Source of the DNA: Yoonia sp. GPGPB17
GTDB taxonomy: Bacteria; Pseudomonadota; Alphaproteobacteria; Rhodobacterales; Rhodobacteraceae
Length of the DNA stretch: 64,000 nt
Direction: 5' to 3'
NCBI RefSeq assembly: GCF_037892195.1
Contig: NZ_JATACI010000002.1
Location: 2,914,001-2,978,000, forward strand
Shown piece after piece: positions 21,951-30,193 of the stretch (position 1 is its first letter; every line of letters begins with the position of its first letter). Below the pieces are notes generated by a model. It was not told the origin of the DNA. It saw nothing but the letters and a program-made list of their open reading frames with translations, and searched no databases. A program made the translations under genes and the position numbers.

Positions 21951-23747
21951 ATGGAAAGACATCCCATCACGAAACACCGCAATCTAGAGGACTTTGCCGA
22001 GATTGCATCTGATTGGTTTTGGGAAACCGATGCCAACCATCGATTCACCTTCTTTTCTGGTAAACTTGAATCCGTTTTAAAGATCAACCGCAAAGATGTG
22101 CTTGGCCATCACCGGGTCAATCTGGCGGAAGCCACTCTGCAAGAGCCCAAGTGGCAGACACATCTGGCTGACCTTGACGCACGCCGCATATTCAGAAACT
22201 TCGAATACCAATACAGGCGCCCTGCTGATGGAAAGATGCTTTGGTTTCGCGTGTCGGGACAACCCAGGTTCGATGCATCTGGCGCATTCATCGGCTATCG
22301 CGGAGTCGGCAACGACATCACCGCCGAGGTCGAAGCGTTGGAGGACCTGACGACTGCGAATGCCGCGCTGGCGGAGCGCAACATGGAACTCAATGAAACC
22401 CGCCGCGCGTTGGAACGCAGCGCGAACCAGGACAGCTTGACCAATCTACTGAATCGCCGCGCCTTTGAGCGGGATTTAAACGAAGCCTTGGCCGTACCGG
22501 GCAAGGAAGTGATCCTGATGCATATCGATCTGGATCGCTTCAAATGGATCAATGATACGCTGGGTCATCAAGCGGGTGACGCTGTCCTGACTACAGTCGC
22601 CGAAAGGATCAGACACCTGGCAAGCGGTACAGCACCCGTCTACCGGGTCGGCGGTGACGAATTCCAGATCGTGCTTGCAGATAACGCCGATCTGGATCGG
22701 GCCCGATGGATCGGCGACGCTGTTCTGGAGGCCTTGAGTGCGCCGATTTGGGTTGGGCGCCAAAATACGTCAACTGGTGCGAGCCTCGGCATTGCCTGCG
22801 GCATAGGAGGAGAGATCACGCCCAGCGAATTGACCGCCAATGCAGACATCGCGCTGTATGATGCAAAACGCGGCGGCCGTGGATGTATCCGAGAGTTGAC
22901 CGGACAGAGGCTGTCGCAAATGGCCGCGCGGCGGCAACTGGCCAGTGAAATCCCGCATGCGCTCAAAAACGGCGAGTTTATTCCCTTCTATCAACCGCAG
23001 ATTGACGCCGACACAGGCGCCATCATCGGTGTCGAGGCTCTGGCGCGCTGGCAGCACCCCGAGCACGGGTTACTGGCCCCGGCTGCATTTCTGGATCTTG
23101 CTGCAGAACTGGGTCTTGTTGCCGCTCTTGACCGTTGCATGCTTGAGAAAGCGCTTGAATTCGCCGGTAGTGTGGGGGACATGAATCTGCATCTGCCATC
23201 AATTTCGGTCAATCTCAGCGCGGGTCGACTGATCGATCCGCATTTAGTTGATGACATCGAAAAGTATTGGACGAACCGTCAGTGCAAGCTTTCAATTGAA
23301 CTCCTTGAAACGATCAGCTTTGACGCATTGCAGCAAGAGACATTGGTCAGCGAGAATCTGGATCGCCTGCGCGCGATTGGCGTGCAGATCGAAACGGATG
23401 ATTTCGGCAGCGGGCGGGCCTCGATCACCAGTCTATTGCAGGTGCGCCCAGATCGCCTGAAGATTGATCGCAAACTCATTCAGGCTGCCGTTCATGATCC
23501 AGTTCAACGCACTGTCGTGTCAGCCATTCTGGAAATGACGCGCGCGCTGGGGATCGAAACGCTCGCTGAAGGGGTGGAAACCGAACAGGACGTGGCAATC
23601 ATCCGGGCGCTCGGCTGCCGGTTGTTTCAAGGCTATGCCTACGCAAGGCCGCTCTCCGAGGCGGACTTCTGCACTTTTTTAAGCGAAAAAGCGACAGTGT
23701 CTAAAACGCGAACGGCAGGCCCATTGGACCTGCCGAAACTTGCTTAA
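21951..23747 (+). CDS. PAS-GGDEF-EAL cyclic-di-GMP turnover protein
   Basis: The 598-residue product has a PAS domain (about residues 10-130, including WFWETDANHRFTFFSG), a short coiled coil, a GGDEF domain with VGGDEFQIVLA (about residue 225) and an EAL domain with GVEALARWQHP. Key EAL residues look intact: NLSAGRL, ELLETISF, TDDFGSGRAS, KIDRKLI and ETLAEGVETEQD. Both synthase and phosphodiesterase activity are therefore possible. There is no transmembrane segment, so it is probably cytosolic. It lies between rplA and rplJ on the opposite strand, splitting the usual L11-L1-L10-L12 array, and it lacks a clear ribosome site. Confidence 0.9.
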   Translation: MERHPITKHRNLEDFAEIASDWFWETDANHRFTFFSGKLESVLKINRKDVLGHHRVNLAEATLQEPKWQTHLADLDARRIFRNFEYQYRRPADGKMLWFRVSGQPRFDASGAFIGYRGVGNDITAEVEALEDLTTANAALAERNMELNETRRALERSANQDSLTNLLNRRAFERDLNEALAVPGKEVILMHIDLDRFKWINDTLGHQAGDAVLTTVAERIRHLASGTAPVYRVGGDEFQIVLADNADLDRARWIGDAVLEALSAPIWVGRQNTSTGASLGIACGIGGEITPSELTANADIALYDAKRGGRGCIRELTGQRLSQMAARRQLASEIPHALKNGEFIPFYQPQIDADTGAIIGVEALARWQHPEHGLLAPAAFLDLAAELGLVAALDRCMLEKALEFAGSVGDMNLHLPSISVNLSAGRLIDPHLVDDIEKYWTNRQCKLSIELLETISFDALQQETLVSENLDRLRAIGVQIETDDFGSGRASITSLLQVRPDRLKIDRKLIQAAVHDPVQRTVVSAILEMTRALGIETLAEGVETEQDVAIIRALGCRLFQGYAYARPLSEADFCTFLSEKATVSKTRTAGPLDLPKLA

Positions 23748-23764
23748 GTCTTTTTGAGACTAAC

Positions 23765-24465
23765 CTAGTCGTTGCCAGTCGCCGAAGCCACGTCGATAGA
23801 AACACCTGGGCCCATTGTAGAGCTGACCGCGATCTTCTTCATGTAAGTACCTTTGGCACCTGTTGGCTTGGCTTTGCTGACCGCATCAACAAATGCCTTC
23901 ATGTTCTCCGCGATCTGATCGGCAGAGAAAGAGGCCTTGCCGATACCGGCGTGAACGACGCCTGCTTTTTCAGCCTTGAACTGCACCTGACCGCCCTTTG
24001 CTGCTTCCACAGCTTCTTTGACGTCCATGGTGACTGTGCCAACACGTGGGTTTGGCATCAGGTTACGTGGACCCAGAACCTACCCAAGCGACCGACAACG
24101 GCCATCATGTCAGGTGTGGCGATGCAACGATCAAAGTCGATCGTGCCGCCCTGAACAGTTTCCATCAGGTCTTCAGCACCAACGATATCTGCACCGGCGG
24201 CCTTTGCCTCTTCCGCCTTTTCGCCGCGGGCGAAAACAGCAACGCGGACAGTCTTGCCGGTGCCGTGCGGCAAAGACACAGTGCCACGGACCATCTGATC
24301 GGCATGACGCGGGTCAACGCCCAGTGTCATTGCGATCTCAATGCTTTCGTCGAACTTTGCCTTGGCGTTGTCTTTGACCAAAGATGCGGCTTCTGCAACG
24401 GATACGTTTTGCTTGCCTTCGAATGCGGCGCGGGCCGCAGTTGTGCGCTTACCAAATTTTGCCAT
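23765..24465 (-). CDS. rplA: 50S ribosomal protein L1 (frame broken near 24079-24083)
   Basis: L1 starts [20 protein letters not shown] at 24465, overlapping the rplK stop by one base (TAATG). The frame breaks after MMAVVGRLG: the minus strand reads GGT AGGTT CTG where GGT AGG GTT CTG (Gly-Arg-Val-Leu) is expected, so one G of a three-base run is missing. The second part ([15 protein letters not shown] onward) completes a 233-residue protein of normal length. This is the homopolymer type of break and most likely a consensus error. Confidence 0.94.
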
Positions 24466-24889
24466 TACTTCACCTCAATGCCCATAGAACGGGCAGAACC
24501 CATGATGATCTGCATTGCGCCTTCGATGGACGTCGCGTTGAGGTCCTTCATCTTGGCTTCTGCAATCTCGCGCACCTGCTTGCCGGTGATGGAACCCGCC
24601 ACAGATTTACCAGGCTCTTTGGAGCCGGACTGCAGCTTGGCAGCTTTCTTGATGTAGTAAGACGCGGGTGGCGTCTTGATTTCCATCGAGAACGATTTGT
24701 CCTGATAGTAAGTAATCACGGTCGGGCACGGCGCATTCTTTTCCATGTCTTCTGTCTTGGCGTTGAACGCTTTACAGAATTCCATAATGTTGATGCCGCG
24801 CTGACCCAGCGCTGGACCGACAGGGGGGAAGGGTTTGCAGCGCCTGCAGGGACCTGCAGCTTAAGCGTACCCACGATTTTCTTGGCCAT
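24465..24889 (-). CDS. rplK: 50S ribosomal protein L11 (frame broken at 24823-24828)
   Basis: The product starts [20 protein letters not shown], with GGAGAAGG before the ATG at 24889. After ANPSP the frame is lost in a run of six C on the minus strand; seven would give the conserved [19 protein letters not shown] and a 141-residue L11, the normal size. The adjacent rplA overlaps by one base. Unlike the common order, secE and nusG are not immediately upstream; an SGNH-NUDIX pair is. Confidence 0.94.
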
Positions 24890-25340
24890 TGGCCTTCTCC
24901 TTTTGCAACTCCCGGAACGACGCGCCGCCCGAGATTTTCGTTGTGTGGTGCGGCCGGTCACGCGCGCGCGCCGTACCTCCCACATGGATGCCGCAGCTGA
25001 AGACCGCGACAGGCGGTGCAACTAGGGGTGAATCAGACGGTTTGCAAGGGTTATTCGCGTTCGGATCGGGAAAACTGTGACGTCAGCGATGCTGAGATCG
25101 TGTGAAGAAGTTGCTGCTTTGACTGGCCTGATCGCCAAGGAGGGGCGGCACGGCATACCTCTTCTTCGTGACTGCAAGGCCACCCTTTCTCAACGCCATC
25201 TCCGCTGAGCTGCCGTTGGTTCATCACGCTGTAAACGTCTAACGTGGCAATAACTATTGAGGTTGGAGCGGATAGCGCATACCGCGTGGAATGTCTTGTC
25301 TCAGAAGCACGCATTAGAGGGCGAGCCTTTCGGGCGCCCC
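24890..25340. other. 451-base spacer upstream of rplK, no gene seen
   Basis: Neither strand has a supportable reading frame here, and I see no tRNA-like fold. The spacer holds the candidate rplK promoter and an imperfect GC-rich inverted repeat near 25318-25343, after the NUDIX stop. The secE-nusG genes often found in this position are absent. Confidence 0.6.
25019..25047 (-). promoter_or_regulatory. Candidate promoter of rplK-rplA
   Basis: TTGCAA (25047-25042), a 17-base spacer and TAGTTG (25024-25019) read toward rplK, giving a leader of about 120 bases. Confidence 0.4.
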
Positions 25341-25742
25341 TCACTTATCCAGTTGCGCAACAATCATCTGCAGGCCTGGGCTATGGTTCAGCGCGGTCGC
25401 TTCTTTTGCGGTAAACCAACCCGCATCACTGACATCATCAGCAGCGACGGGTGTTCCGCTTTGGTAGATGCAAATCACCACCGCCAACAGATAGTGAAAC
25501 AGGACTGCTCCTTCATCGTCGTAGGTGATGACATCAATATTCGTCAGATAGCGGTCCGCTGTCCCGACAATGCCGGTTTCTTCTGCCAGTTCGCGTACCG
25601 CCGCCTCAAACCCGGTTTCACCCAGTTCCACATGCCCACCGGGAAAGCCCCATGTGTTGGCATTGGGTTCCTTCTTGCGTTTGACCAGCAGAAAACGTCC
25701 TTCGTGATAGACAACCGCGATGGCGCCAAGCTTGGGTTGCAT
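25341..25742 (-). CDS. NUDIX hydrolase
   Basis: The 133-residue product starts MQPKLGAIAVVYHEGRFLLV. It carries a complete Nudix box, GGHVELGETGFEAAVREL followed by AEETGIV, matching GX5EX7REUXEEXGU. Such enzymes hydrolyse nucleoside diphosphates linked to another moiety; the KRKKEPNANTWGFPGG segment resembles ADP-ribose and MutT-like members, but the substrate is not decidable. The ATG at 25742 overlaps by one base (TGATG) the stop of the frame-restored SGNH gene, which implies a two-gene unit. Confidence 0.9.
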   Translation of the reverse strand: MQPKLGAIAVVYHEGRFLLVKRKKEPNANTWGFPGGHVELGETGFEAAVRELAEETGIVGTADRYLTNIDVITYDDEGAVLFHYLLAVVICIYQSGTPVAADDVSDAGWFTAKEATALNHSPGLQMIVAQLDK

Positions 25743-26382
25743 CACATTGCCTCGATTTTGGCAGCGATGGCCCTGCCCAGTGTCACGTGATCTGCGGCCT
25801 CGAAATGCAGCCCGTCCAAAGCGCTGGGTCTGATATGCGCGCTTAAGCATCCAGAAAGGCGATGCCCCAATGATCTGCCAGCTGCGCAATGGCAAAGGGC
25901 AGGTCGCGCGACTTTTCATGCGCCCCCAAAAGGGTATCACGATATGTGCCTTGCTCCAACACAAGTGGCGGCGCGATCAGCAGGATATCGAACCCATCAT
26001 GGCGCAACTGGTATGGCTCTGAACGGGCAATGGCCAGCAACCCGGCCAAGCCACCCACAACCTGATCAACCTTCGCCGCATGCTGGGTTTGCATGTCATT
26101 CGTGCCCAACATAATCACCAGCAGATCAATGCGTCCGTTGCTTTCCAACGCAATCCGCAAACCCAGCTGTCCGTCCATATGCGCACCCATCACCGGGTCA
26201 GCGCGGCACGTTGTGCGCCCGGGCAAGCCGTCTTCGACTAGCGCCCAATCGGGGCCAATGGCCGCTTGCATGACCGTGGGCCACCGCACCTCTGGCCCGA
26301 ACCGCCGGTATTCGCCACGCGCATGGGCAGGTGGGGTGCCATAGGTGTTGCTATCGCCGAATGTCAGGACTGTTTTTGTCAT
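25742..26382 (-). CDS. SGNH/GDSL-type hydrolase (frame broken at 25841-25845)
   Basis: The product begins MTKTVLTFGDSNTYGTPPAH (block I, catalytic Ser in GDSN) and has GTNDMQ (block III). The frame stops after WGIAFLDA at TAA 25845-25843. Two bases out of register it continues AHIRPSALDGLHFEAADHVT, containing the essential block V DGLH. The break reads GCT TAAGC GCG where Ala-Gly-Ala is expected, the same pattern as in atpA and rplB. With GGC restored the protein is 212 residues and its TGA overlaps the NUDIX ATG, which strongly supports the restoration. The family hydrolyses esters; the substrate is unknown. Confidence 0.88.
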
Positions 26383-26490
26383 GGGTGCACGCTATGTCTC
26401 GCACTTGGAATGGTAAAGCCGCTTTGCCCCCTTGGCCTCGCGGTCTGGAGCGCACATATAGAGCACAACACGAAGTTGAAGGAGACAGAC

Positions 26491-27402
26491 ATGCTGGAAT
26501 TGGATGCAAATGCAGGCGCCCCCGCTGATCTGATCAAGGACGGCACCGATGCAAGTTTTGCCGCAGATGTAATCGAAGCCTCTAAGCAGGTGCCGGTTAT
26601 CGTGGATTTCTGGGCACCGTGGTGCGGCCCCTGCAAAACGTTGGGCCCCGCGATTGAAGCGGCGGTGACCAATGCCAAGGGCCGGGTCAAGCTGGTCAAG
26701 ATCGATGTAGATGCCAACCAAGCCTACGCCGGTCAGTTGCAGGTGCAATCAATCCCCACGGTCTATGCGTTCTTCAATGGGCAGCCCGTTGATGGGTTTC
26801 AAGGCGCTTTACCGCCGTCCGAGATCAACGCCTTTGTCGACAAGATCGCAGCGCTCGCGGGTGATCCAGAGGCTGAAGGGTTGAGTGCAGCGATTGAAGC
26901 GGCGGATCAGATGCTCGAAGAAGGTGCTGCGGCAGATGCGGCAGAGACGTTCGCCGCGATCTTGCAGGAAGAACCAAACAACGCGCCCGCCTACGCCGGG
27001 TTGGTGCGTGCCTATCTGGCACTCGATGATGTGGATCAGGCCGAGGCGATTTTGAACGGCGCACCGGCAGAGATTTCAACCGACCCGCTGCTTGAAGCGG
27101 TTCATGCGCAGATCAGCCTTGCACGCGAGGCGGCGAATGCCGGTCCGGTGGCCGAGTTGCAGGCAACGGTTGAGGCTGAGCCTGACAATCATCAAGCCCG
27201 TTTTGATCTTGCCATTGCCCTTCATGCCAACGGGCAGGTTGAAGATGCCGTGAACACGCTGCTTGAACTTTTCCGTCGTGACCGTGAATGGAATGACGGG
27301 GCAGCCAAGACGCAGCTGTTTACAATTTTCGACGCGCACGAAGCGAAAGATCCGATTGTTCTGAATGGGCGGCGCAAGCTCTCTTCGATGATATTTGCCT
27401 GA
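26491..27402 (+). CDS. Thioredoxin-TPR chaperedoxin, CnoX/YbbN-like
   Basis: The 303-residue product has an N-terminal thioredoxin domain (VDFWAPWCGPCKTLGPAIEA, intact CxxC) and a TPR-like helical C-terminal half (EEGAAADAAETFAAILQEEP). This layout matches CnoX proteins, which protect substrates from over-oxidation and pass them to chaperones. AAGGAG precedes the ATG at 26491. It is followed after 27 bases by a LON-N protein and a Trm112 protein, a protein-quality-themed group common in roseobacters. Confidence 0.88.
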   Translation: MLELDANAGAPADLIKDGTDASFAADVIEASKQVPVIVDFWAPWCGPCKTLGPAIEAAVTNAKGRVKLVKIDVDANQAYAGQLQVQSIPTVYAFFNGQPVDGFQGALPPSEINAFVDKIAALAGDPEAEGLSAAIEAADQMLEEGAAADAAETFAAILQEEPNNAPAYAGLVRAYLALDDVDQAEAILNGAPAEISTDPLLEAVHAQISLAREAANAGPVAELQATVEAEPDNHQARFDLAIALHANGQVEDAVNTLLELFRRDREWNDGAAKTQLFTIFDAHEAKDPIVLNGRRKLSSMIFA

Positions 27403-27429
27403 TCAAAGGTTCGGCCTACCTTTGCTTGC

Positions 27430-28071
27430 ATGATATCAAAGACCGACCTGCCCGACACGATCCCGGTGTTCCCCTTGCCCGGTGCGCTGCTTTTGCCGCG
27501 ATCTCGCCTGCCGCTGCATTTGTTTGAACCGCGTTATCTGGCGATGCTGGACGACGTGCTGAAAACCTCGTCGCGGCTGGTTGGTATGGTGCAACCATAT
27601 GATACGCCGGGCGGCAGTGGGAAACTGCATGCGATCGGCTGTGCGGGCAAAGTGACAGCCTTTTCCGAAACGGAAGATGGGCGATACATGATCACCCTCT
27701 CCGGAGCATCCCGGTTTCGCATTACTGAGGAGGTCGAAGGGTTCACCGCGTATCGCCGTTGCAATGTCAGCTGGCAGGGTTTTGACCGAGATCTTGGACC
27801 AACCGAGAAAGACACCAGCTTTGACCGGGAAAAATTCATGGCGGCGCTGGGCCGCTATCTGGTTGATCAGGGGCTGTCGACTGATTGGGAAAGTCTGGGC
27901 GAGGCGGAAGATGAGCTATTAATCAATTCGCTGTCCATGCTGTGCCCGTTCGAGCCTGAGGATAAACAAGCTCTACTCGAGGCACCCTCCTTGACCACGC
28001 GCCGCGAAACACTCATGACTTTGATCGAATTCGCTTTGCGGGGCGGATCAGGTGAAGAGGTGATGCAATGA
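27430..28071 (+). CDS. LON peptidase N-terminal (substrate-binding) domain protein
   Basis: The 213-residue product opens with [20 protein letters not shown] then LFEPRYLAM, the signature of the LON-N/PUA-like domain, and lacks AAA and protease domains. Stand-alone LON-N proteins are widespread; their role is uncertain, perhaps as adaptors. The stop overlaps the ATG of the Trm112 gene by four bases (ATGA). Confidence 0.9.
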   Translation: MISKTDLPDTIPVFPLPGALLLPRSRLPLHLFEPRYLAMLDDVLKTSSRLVGMVQPYDTPGGSGKLHAIGCAGKVTAFSETEDGRYMITLSGASRFRITEEVEGFTAYRRCNVSWQGFDRDLGPTEKDTSFDREKFMAALGRYLVDQGLSTDWESLGEAEDELLINSLSMLCPFEPEDKQALLEAPSLTTRRETLMTLIEFALRGGSGEEVMQ

Positions 28072-28247
28072 GCGAAACAGCGTTTGACCCAAAAATGCTC
28101 GAAGCGCTGGTCTGCCCCATGACGCAGGCTACGTTGACCTATGACGTCGAGAAGAATGAGCTTGTCAGCAAGGCAGCGAACGTCGCATTTCCGATCCGCA
28201 ATGGCATCCCGGTGATGCTGATGGATGAAGCCCGCGGGCTGGAGTGA
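28068..28247 (+). CDS. Trm112 family protein
   Basis: The 59-residue product contains [18 protein letters not shown] and [19 protein letters not shown], the pattern of the small Trm112/YcaR zinc-ribbon-like family. Only one of the usual cysteines is present (VCPMTQ), so zinc binding is doubtful. Eukaryotic and archaeal Trm112 activate methyltransferases; the bacterial role is not established. It overlaps the LON-N gene by four bases and is the last gene before a convergent exonuclease gene. Confidence 0.88.
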   Translation: MSETAFDPKMLEALVCPMTQATLTYDVEKNELVSKAANVAFPIRNGIPVMLMDEARGLE

Positions 28248-28260
28248 AACCTCACCCGAT

Positions 28261-29646
28261 CTATTCATGCACCTCAAGGATGCGCCGGTGCTTAGTCGCT
28301 TCTTTCCGCACGTCGGCAAAGGTCTGAAAACCCCGCGCTTCCAGTATGGGCAGCAGAGCTGCAAATGCCTCAGCCGTTGCCATCGCATCGCCTAGGGCGG
28401 TATGGCGCAGTTCTGCGGGAATGTTGACGTCAAGCCTGTCGCAAAGCGCATCGAGTGTATGCACCGCCGATCCGCCAAACACGATGGCCGACAAATGGAC
28501 CGTGTCCATCACAGCATTCTGAAACGCGTGGTCGTTGCGATTGAGAAACGCCATGTCGAATGGCGCGTTATGTGCCACAAGGACAGCATCCGCGACAAAG
28601 CGTTGAAAGGTTTCGCGGACCTGCCCAAAATCGGGGGCATCGGCGACCATATCATCATTGATCCCGTGCACCTTGGTTGATTGTGCGGGAATGGGCCTTC
28701 CCGGATTGACAAGCGCATCAAAGGTCTCGGACCCGATGATGCGCCCGTTGACAATCCGCACCGCACCCAGCTGAACAACATCGTCCTTTTGTGGATCAAG
28801 CCCGGTGGTTTCGCTGTCGAACACAACAAACGTCAGGTCGCGCAAGGGTGTTTCATTGATGTCTTTTGCGGGTGTTTGGTCGAACAGGTCAAAGTCATAG
28901 ACCAAAGGCCGGGCCGCATCAGGGTCCAGTGGTTCCAGCATCACCATATATCCGCTGTCATCTTCAAAGACACGGATGTGACCAGAATACACAGCGCCCG
29001 ATTTCCCTTTGATCGTGATCGGGCGACGCATCACCTTGTCTTCCTGCATCCGGGCAAGCGTTTCGTGCAATGTGTCCGCGTCCAGATAATCGCAGACGGA
29101 TGCGTTCAGCCTAGCCGGTGCTTCGCATTCCATCAGATCGGCAGCCTGCCCATCATATAGCACGATCTGATCGTCGGGTGTCGCGACGATTACGGCGACA
29201 GGGATATCGGACAAAATGCGCAAAAGCTGCGCGCGCTGGCGTTCCAGACGGGTGGTTTTCTGGGCGACCGTTTCGGCAGTCGCCTGTGATGCCCGGCCCA
29301 GTTTGTCGCTGATCGCAGTGGCGGCGGGCCCGAGATCACCAAGGTACTTGGCAGATCTTTCATCCAAGGCCGTGTCGATCCCCGCCTCAGCGCGCACGCG
29401 GATTTGTGCGGCCAGCGCTTCGATGGGTTTGCTGATGTTTTCGTCAAACAGTCGCCAAACAAAGGTCGCCAAAGCCAGAACGCCGAAACCTGCTGTGATG
29501 GCAACAGTCGCAAAGGCCGAAAACGCCTCGGTCATGCCGAGTTGTCGGTAGCCCAGGATCAGCGCCCCCAGAACCACTATGATCCCCCCAATCCCGATCA
29601 GGCTGAAGAAAAGGAAGACGCGCAGACGCAGGCTGAGGTGGGTCAC
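28261..29646 (-). CDS. Membrane-anchored DnaQ-like 3'-5' exonuclease
   Basis: The 461-residue product (GTG start at 29646, GGAGGTG upstream) has two N-terminal transmembrane helices (residues about 8-30 and 42-65), a HAMP/PAS-like middle (SDIPVAVIVATPDDQIVLYD) and a C-terminal exonuclease domain. The exonuclease motifs are FDSETTG (Exo I), HNAPFDMAF (Exo II) and HTALGDAMAT (Exo III), so DEDDh catalysis is expected. This sensor-like architecture differs from the replicative epsilon subunit. It is the last gene of the acetate cluster, where such proteins recur with DUF294 and VC_2705-type symporters; the functional link is unknown. Confidence 0.85.
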   Translation of the reverse strand: MTHLSLRLRVFLFFSLIGIGGIIVVLGALILGYRQLGMTEAFSAFATVAITAGFGVLALATFVWRLFDENISKPIEALAAQIRVRAEAGIDTALDERSAKYLGDLGPAATAISDKLGRASQATAETVAQKTTRLERQRAQLLRILSDIPVAVIVATPDDQIVLYDGQAADLMECEAPARLNASVCDYLDADTLHETLARMQEDKVMRRPITIKGKSGAVYSGHIRVFEDDSGYMVMLEPLDPDAARPLVYDFDLFDQTPAKDINETPLRDLTFVVFDSETTGLDPQKDDVVQLGAVRIVNGRIIGSETFDALVNPGRPIPAQSTKVHGINDDMVADAPDFGQVRETFQRFVADAVLVAHNAPFDMAFLNRNDHAFQNAVMDTVHLSAIVFGGSAVHTLDALCDRLDVNIPAELRHTALGDAMATAEAFAALLPILEARGFQTFADVRKEATKHRRILEVHE

Positions 29647-29647
29647 G

Positions 29648-30169
29648 TTACACCTCCGCGCAGGCGGTTCTGAGCAATGGGTCGGCGGGTTCAAGCAGGA
29701 ACCATTGTGCATTCGTCACAGCACCGTCATCGCCAAAGGTGATCCCATCAACGACATCGGCGCGGCGATTTTCGGCGCAATCAAACAGCATCGGCACCTT
29801 GGCCGTCCGGGTCCAGCGCCCGTAGAACACCAGATCGACGATGCGTTGGTCCGGGTGGTTGGGGTGGGTGCGCGTGCTCACCTGATCCACCGCGACATAG
29901 CGGGAAATAAAGGGTGCTGCGTAGGTCCATGGGCGGTAGAAGGCGGTTTCTTCGATTGTCTGTGCGACAACCATCCCCTGCGGCATCGTCGCTACGGTAC
30001 GGTCATACCAGCCGTATTCGCTGGATATGGTCGCGGCCAGCATCGCAGCACCGGCAGAGGCTGGGATTAGCCATTTCGGCAACCGTCCTTTCAGTGCTTT
30101 GTTGATCGCCCACACCAACAGCGCAGCGGCAACGCTTACCACAATCGTGCCGATCAGTTCGAAAAACAT
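29648..30169 (-). CDS. Conserved membrane protein of the acetate cluster, unknown function
   Basis: The 173-residue product has two N-terminal hydrophobic segments (ELIGTIVVSVAAALLVWAI and WLIPASAGAAMLAATI). A soluble domain follows, with YRPWTYAAPF, a VDLVFYGRWT strand and a lone cysteine pair (FDCAEN, RTACAEV). I do not recognise the family. It sits between the DUF294 gene (24 bases) and the exonuclease, whose GTG follows its stop by one base, so it is part of the same operon. Confidence 0.75.
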   Translation of the reverse strand: MFFELIGTIVVSVAAALLVWAINKALKGRLPKWLIPASAGAAMLAATISSEYGWYDRTVATMPQGMVVAQTIEETAFYRPWTYAAPFISRYVAVDQVSTRTHPNHPDQRIVDLVFYGRWTRTAKVPMLFDCAENRRADVVDGITFGDDGAVTNAQWFLLEPADPLLRTACAEV

Positions 30170-30193
30170 CAGGTCTCCTCCCTGTTGTTCATG

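Noticed and set aside
22600-23640. Degenerate GGDEF or EAL sites
   Set aside because: GGDEF, EAL, DDFG and the other key motifs are all present, so no loss of activity can be inferred.
24855-24866. CTTAAG inside rplK as another case of the frame-breaking pattern
   Set aside because: It encodes Leu-Lys in the conserved GTLKLQ in frame; nothing is broken there.
24890-25340. A tRNA gene or nusG remnant upstream of rplK
   Set aside because: I found no cloverleaf-like pairing and no NusG-like peptide in any frame.
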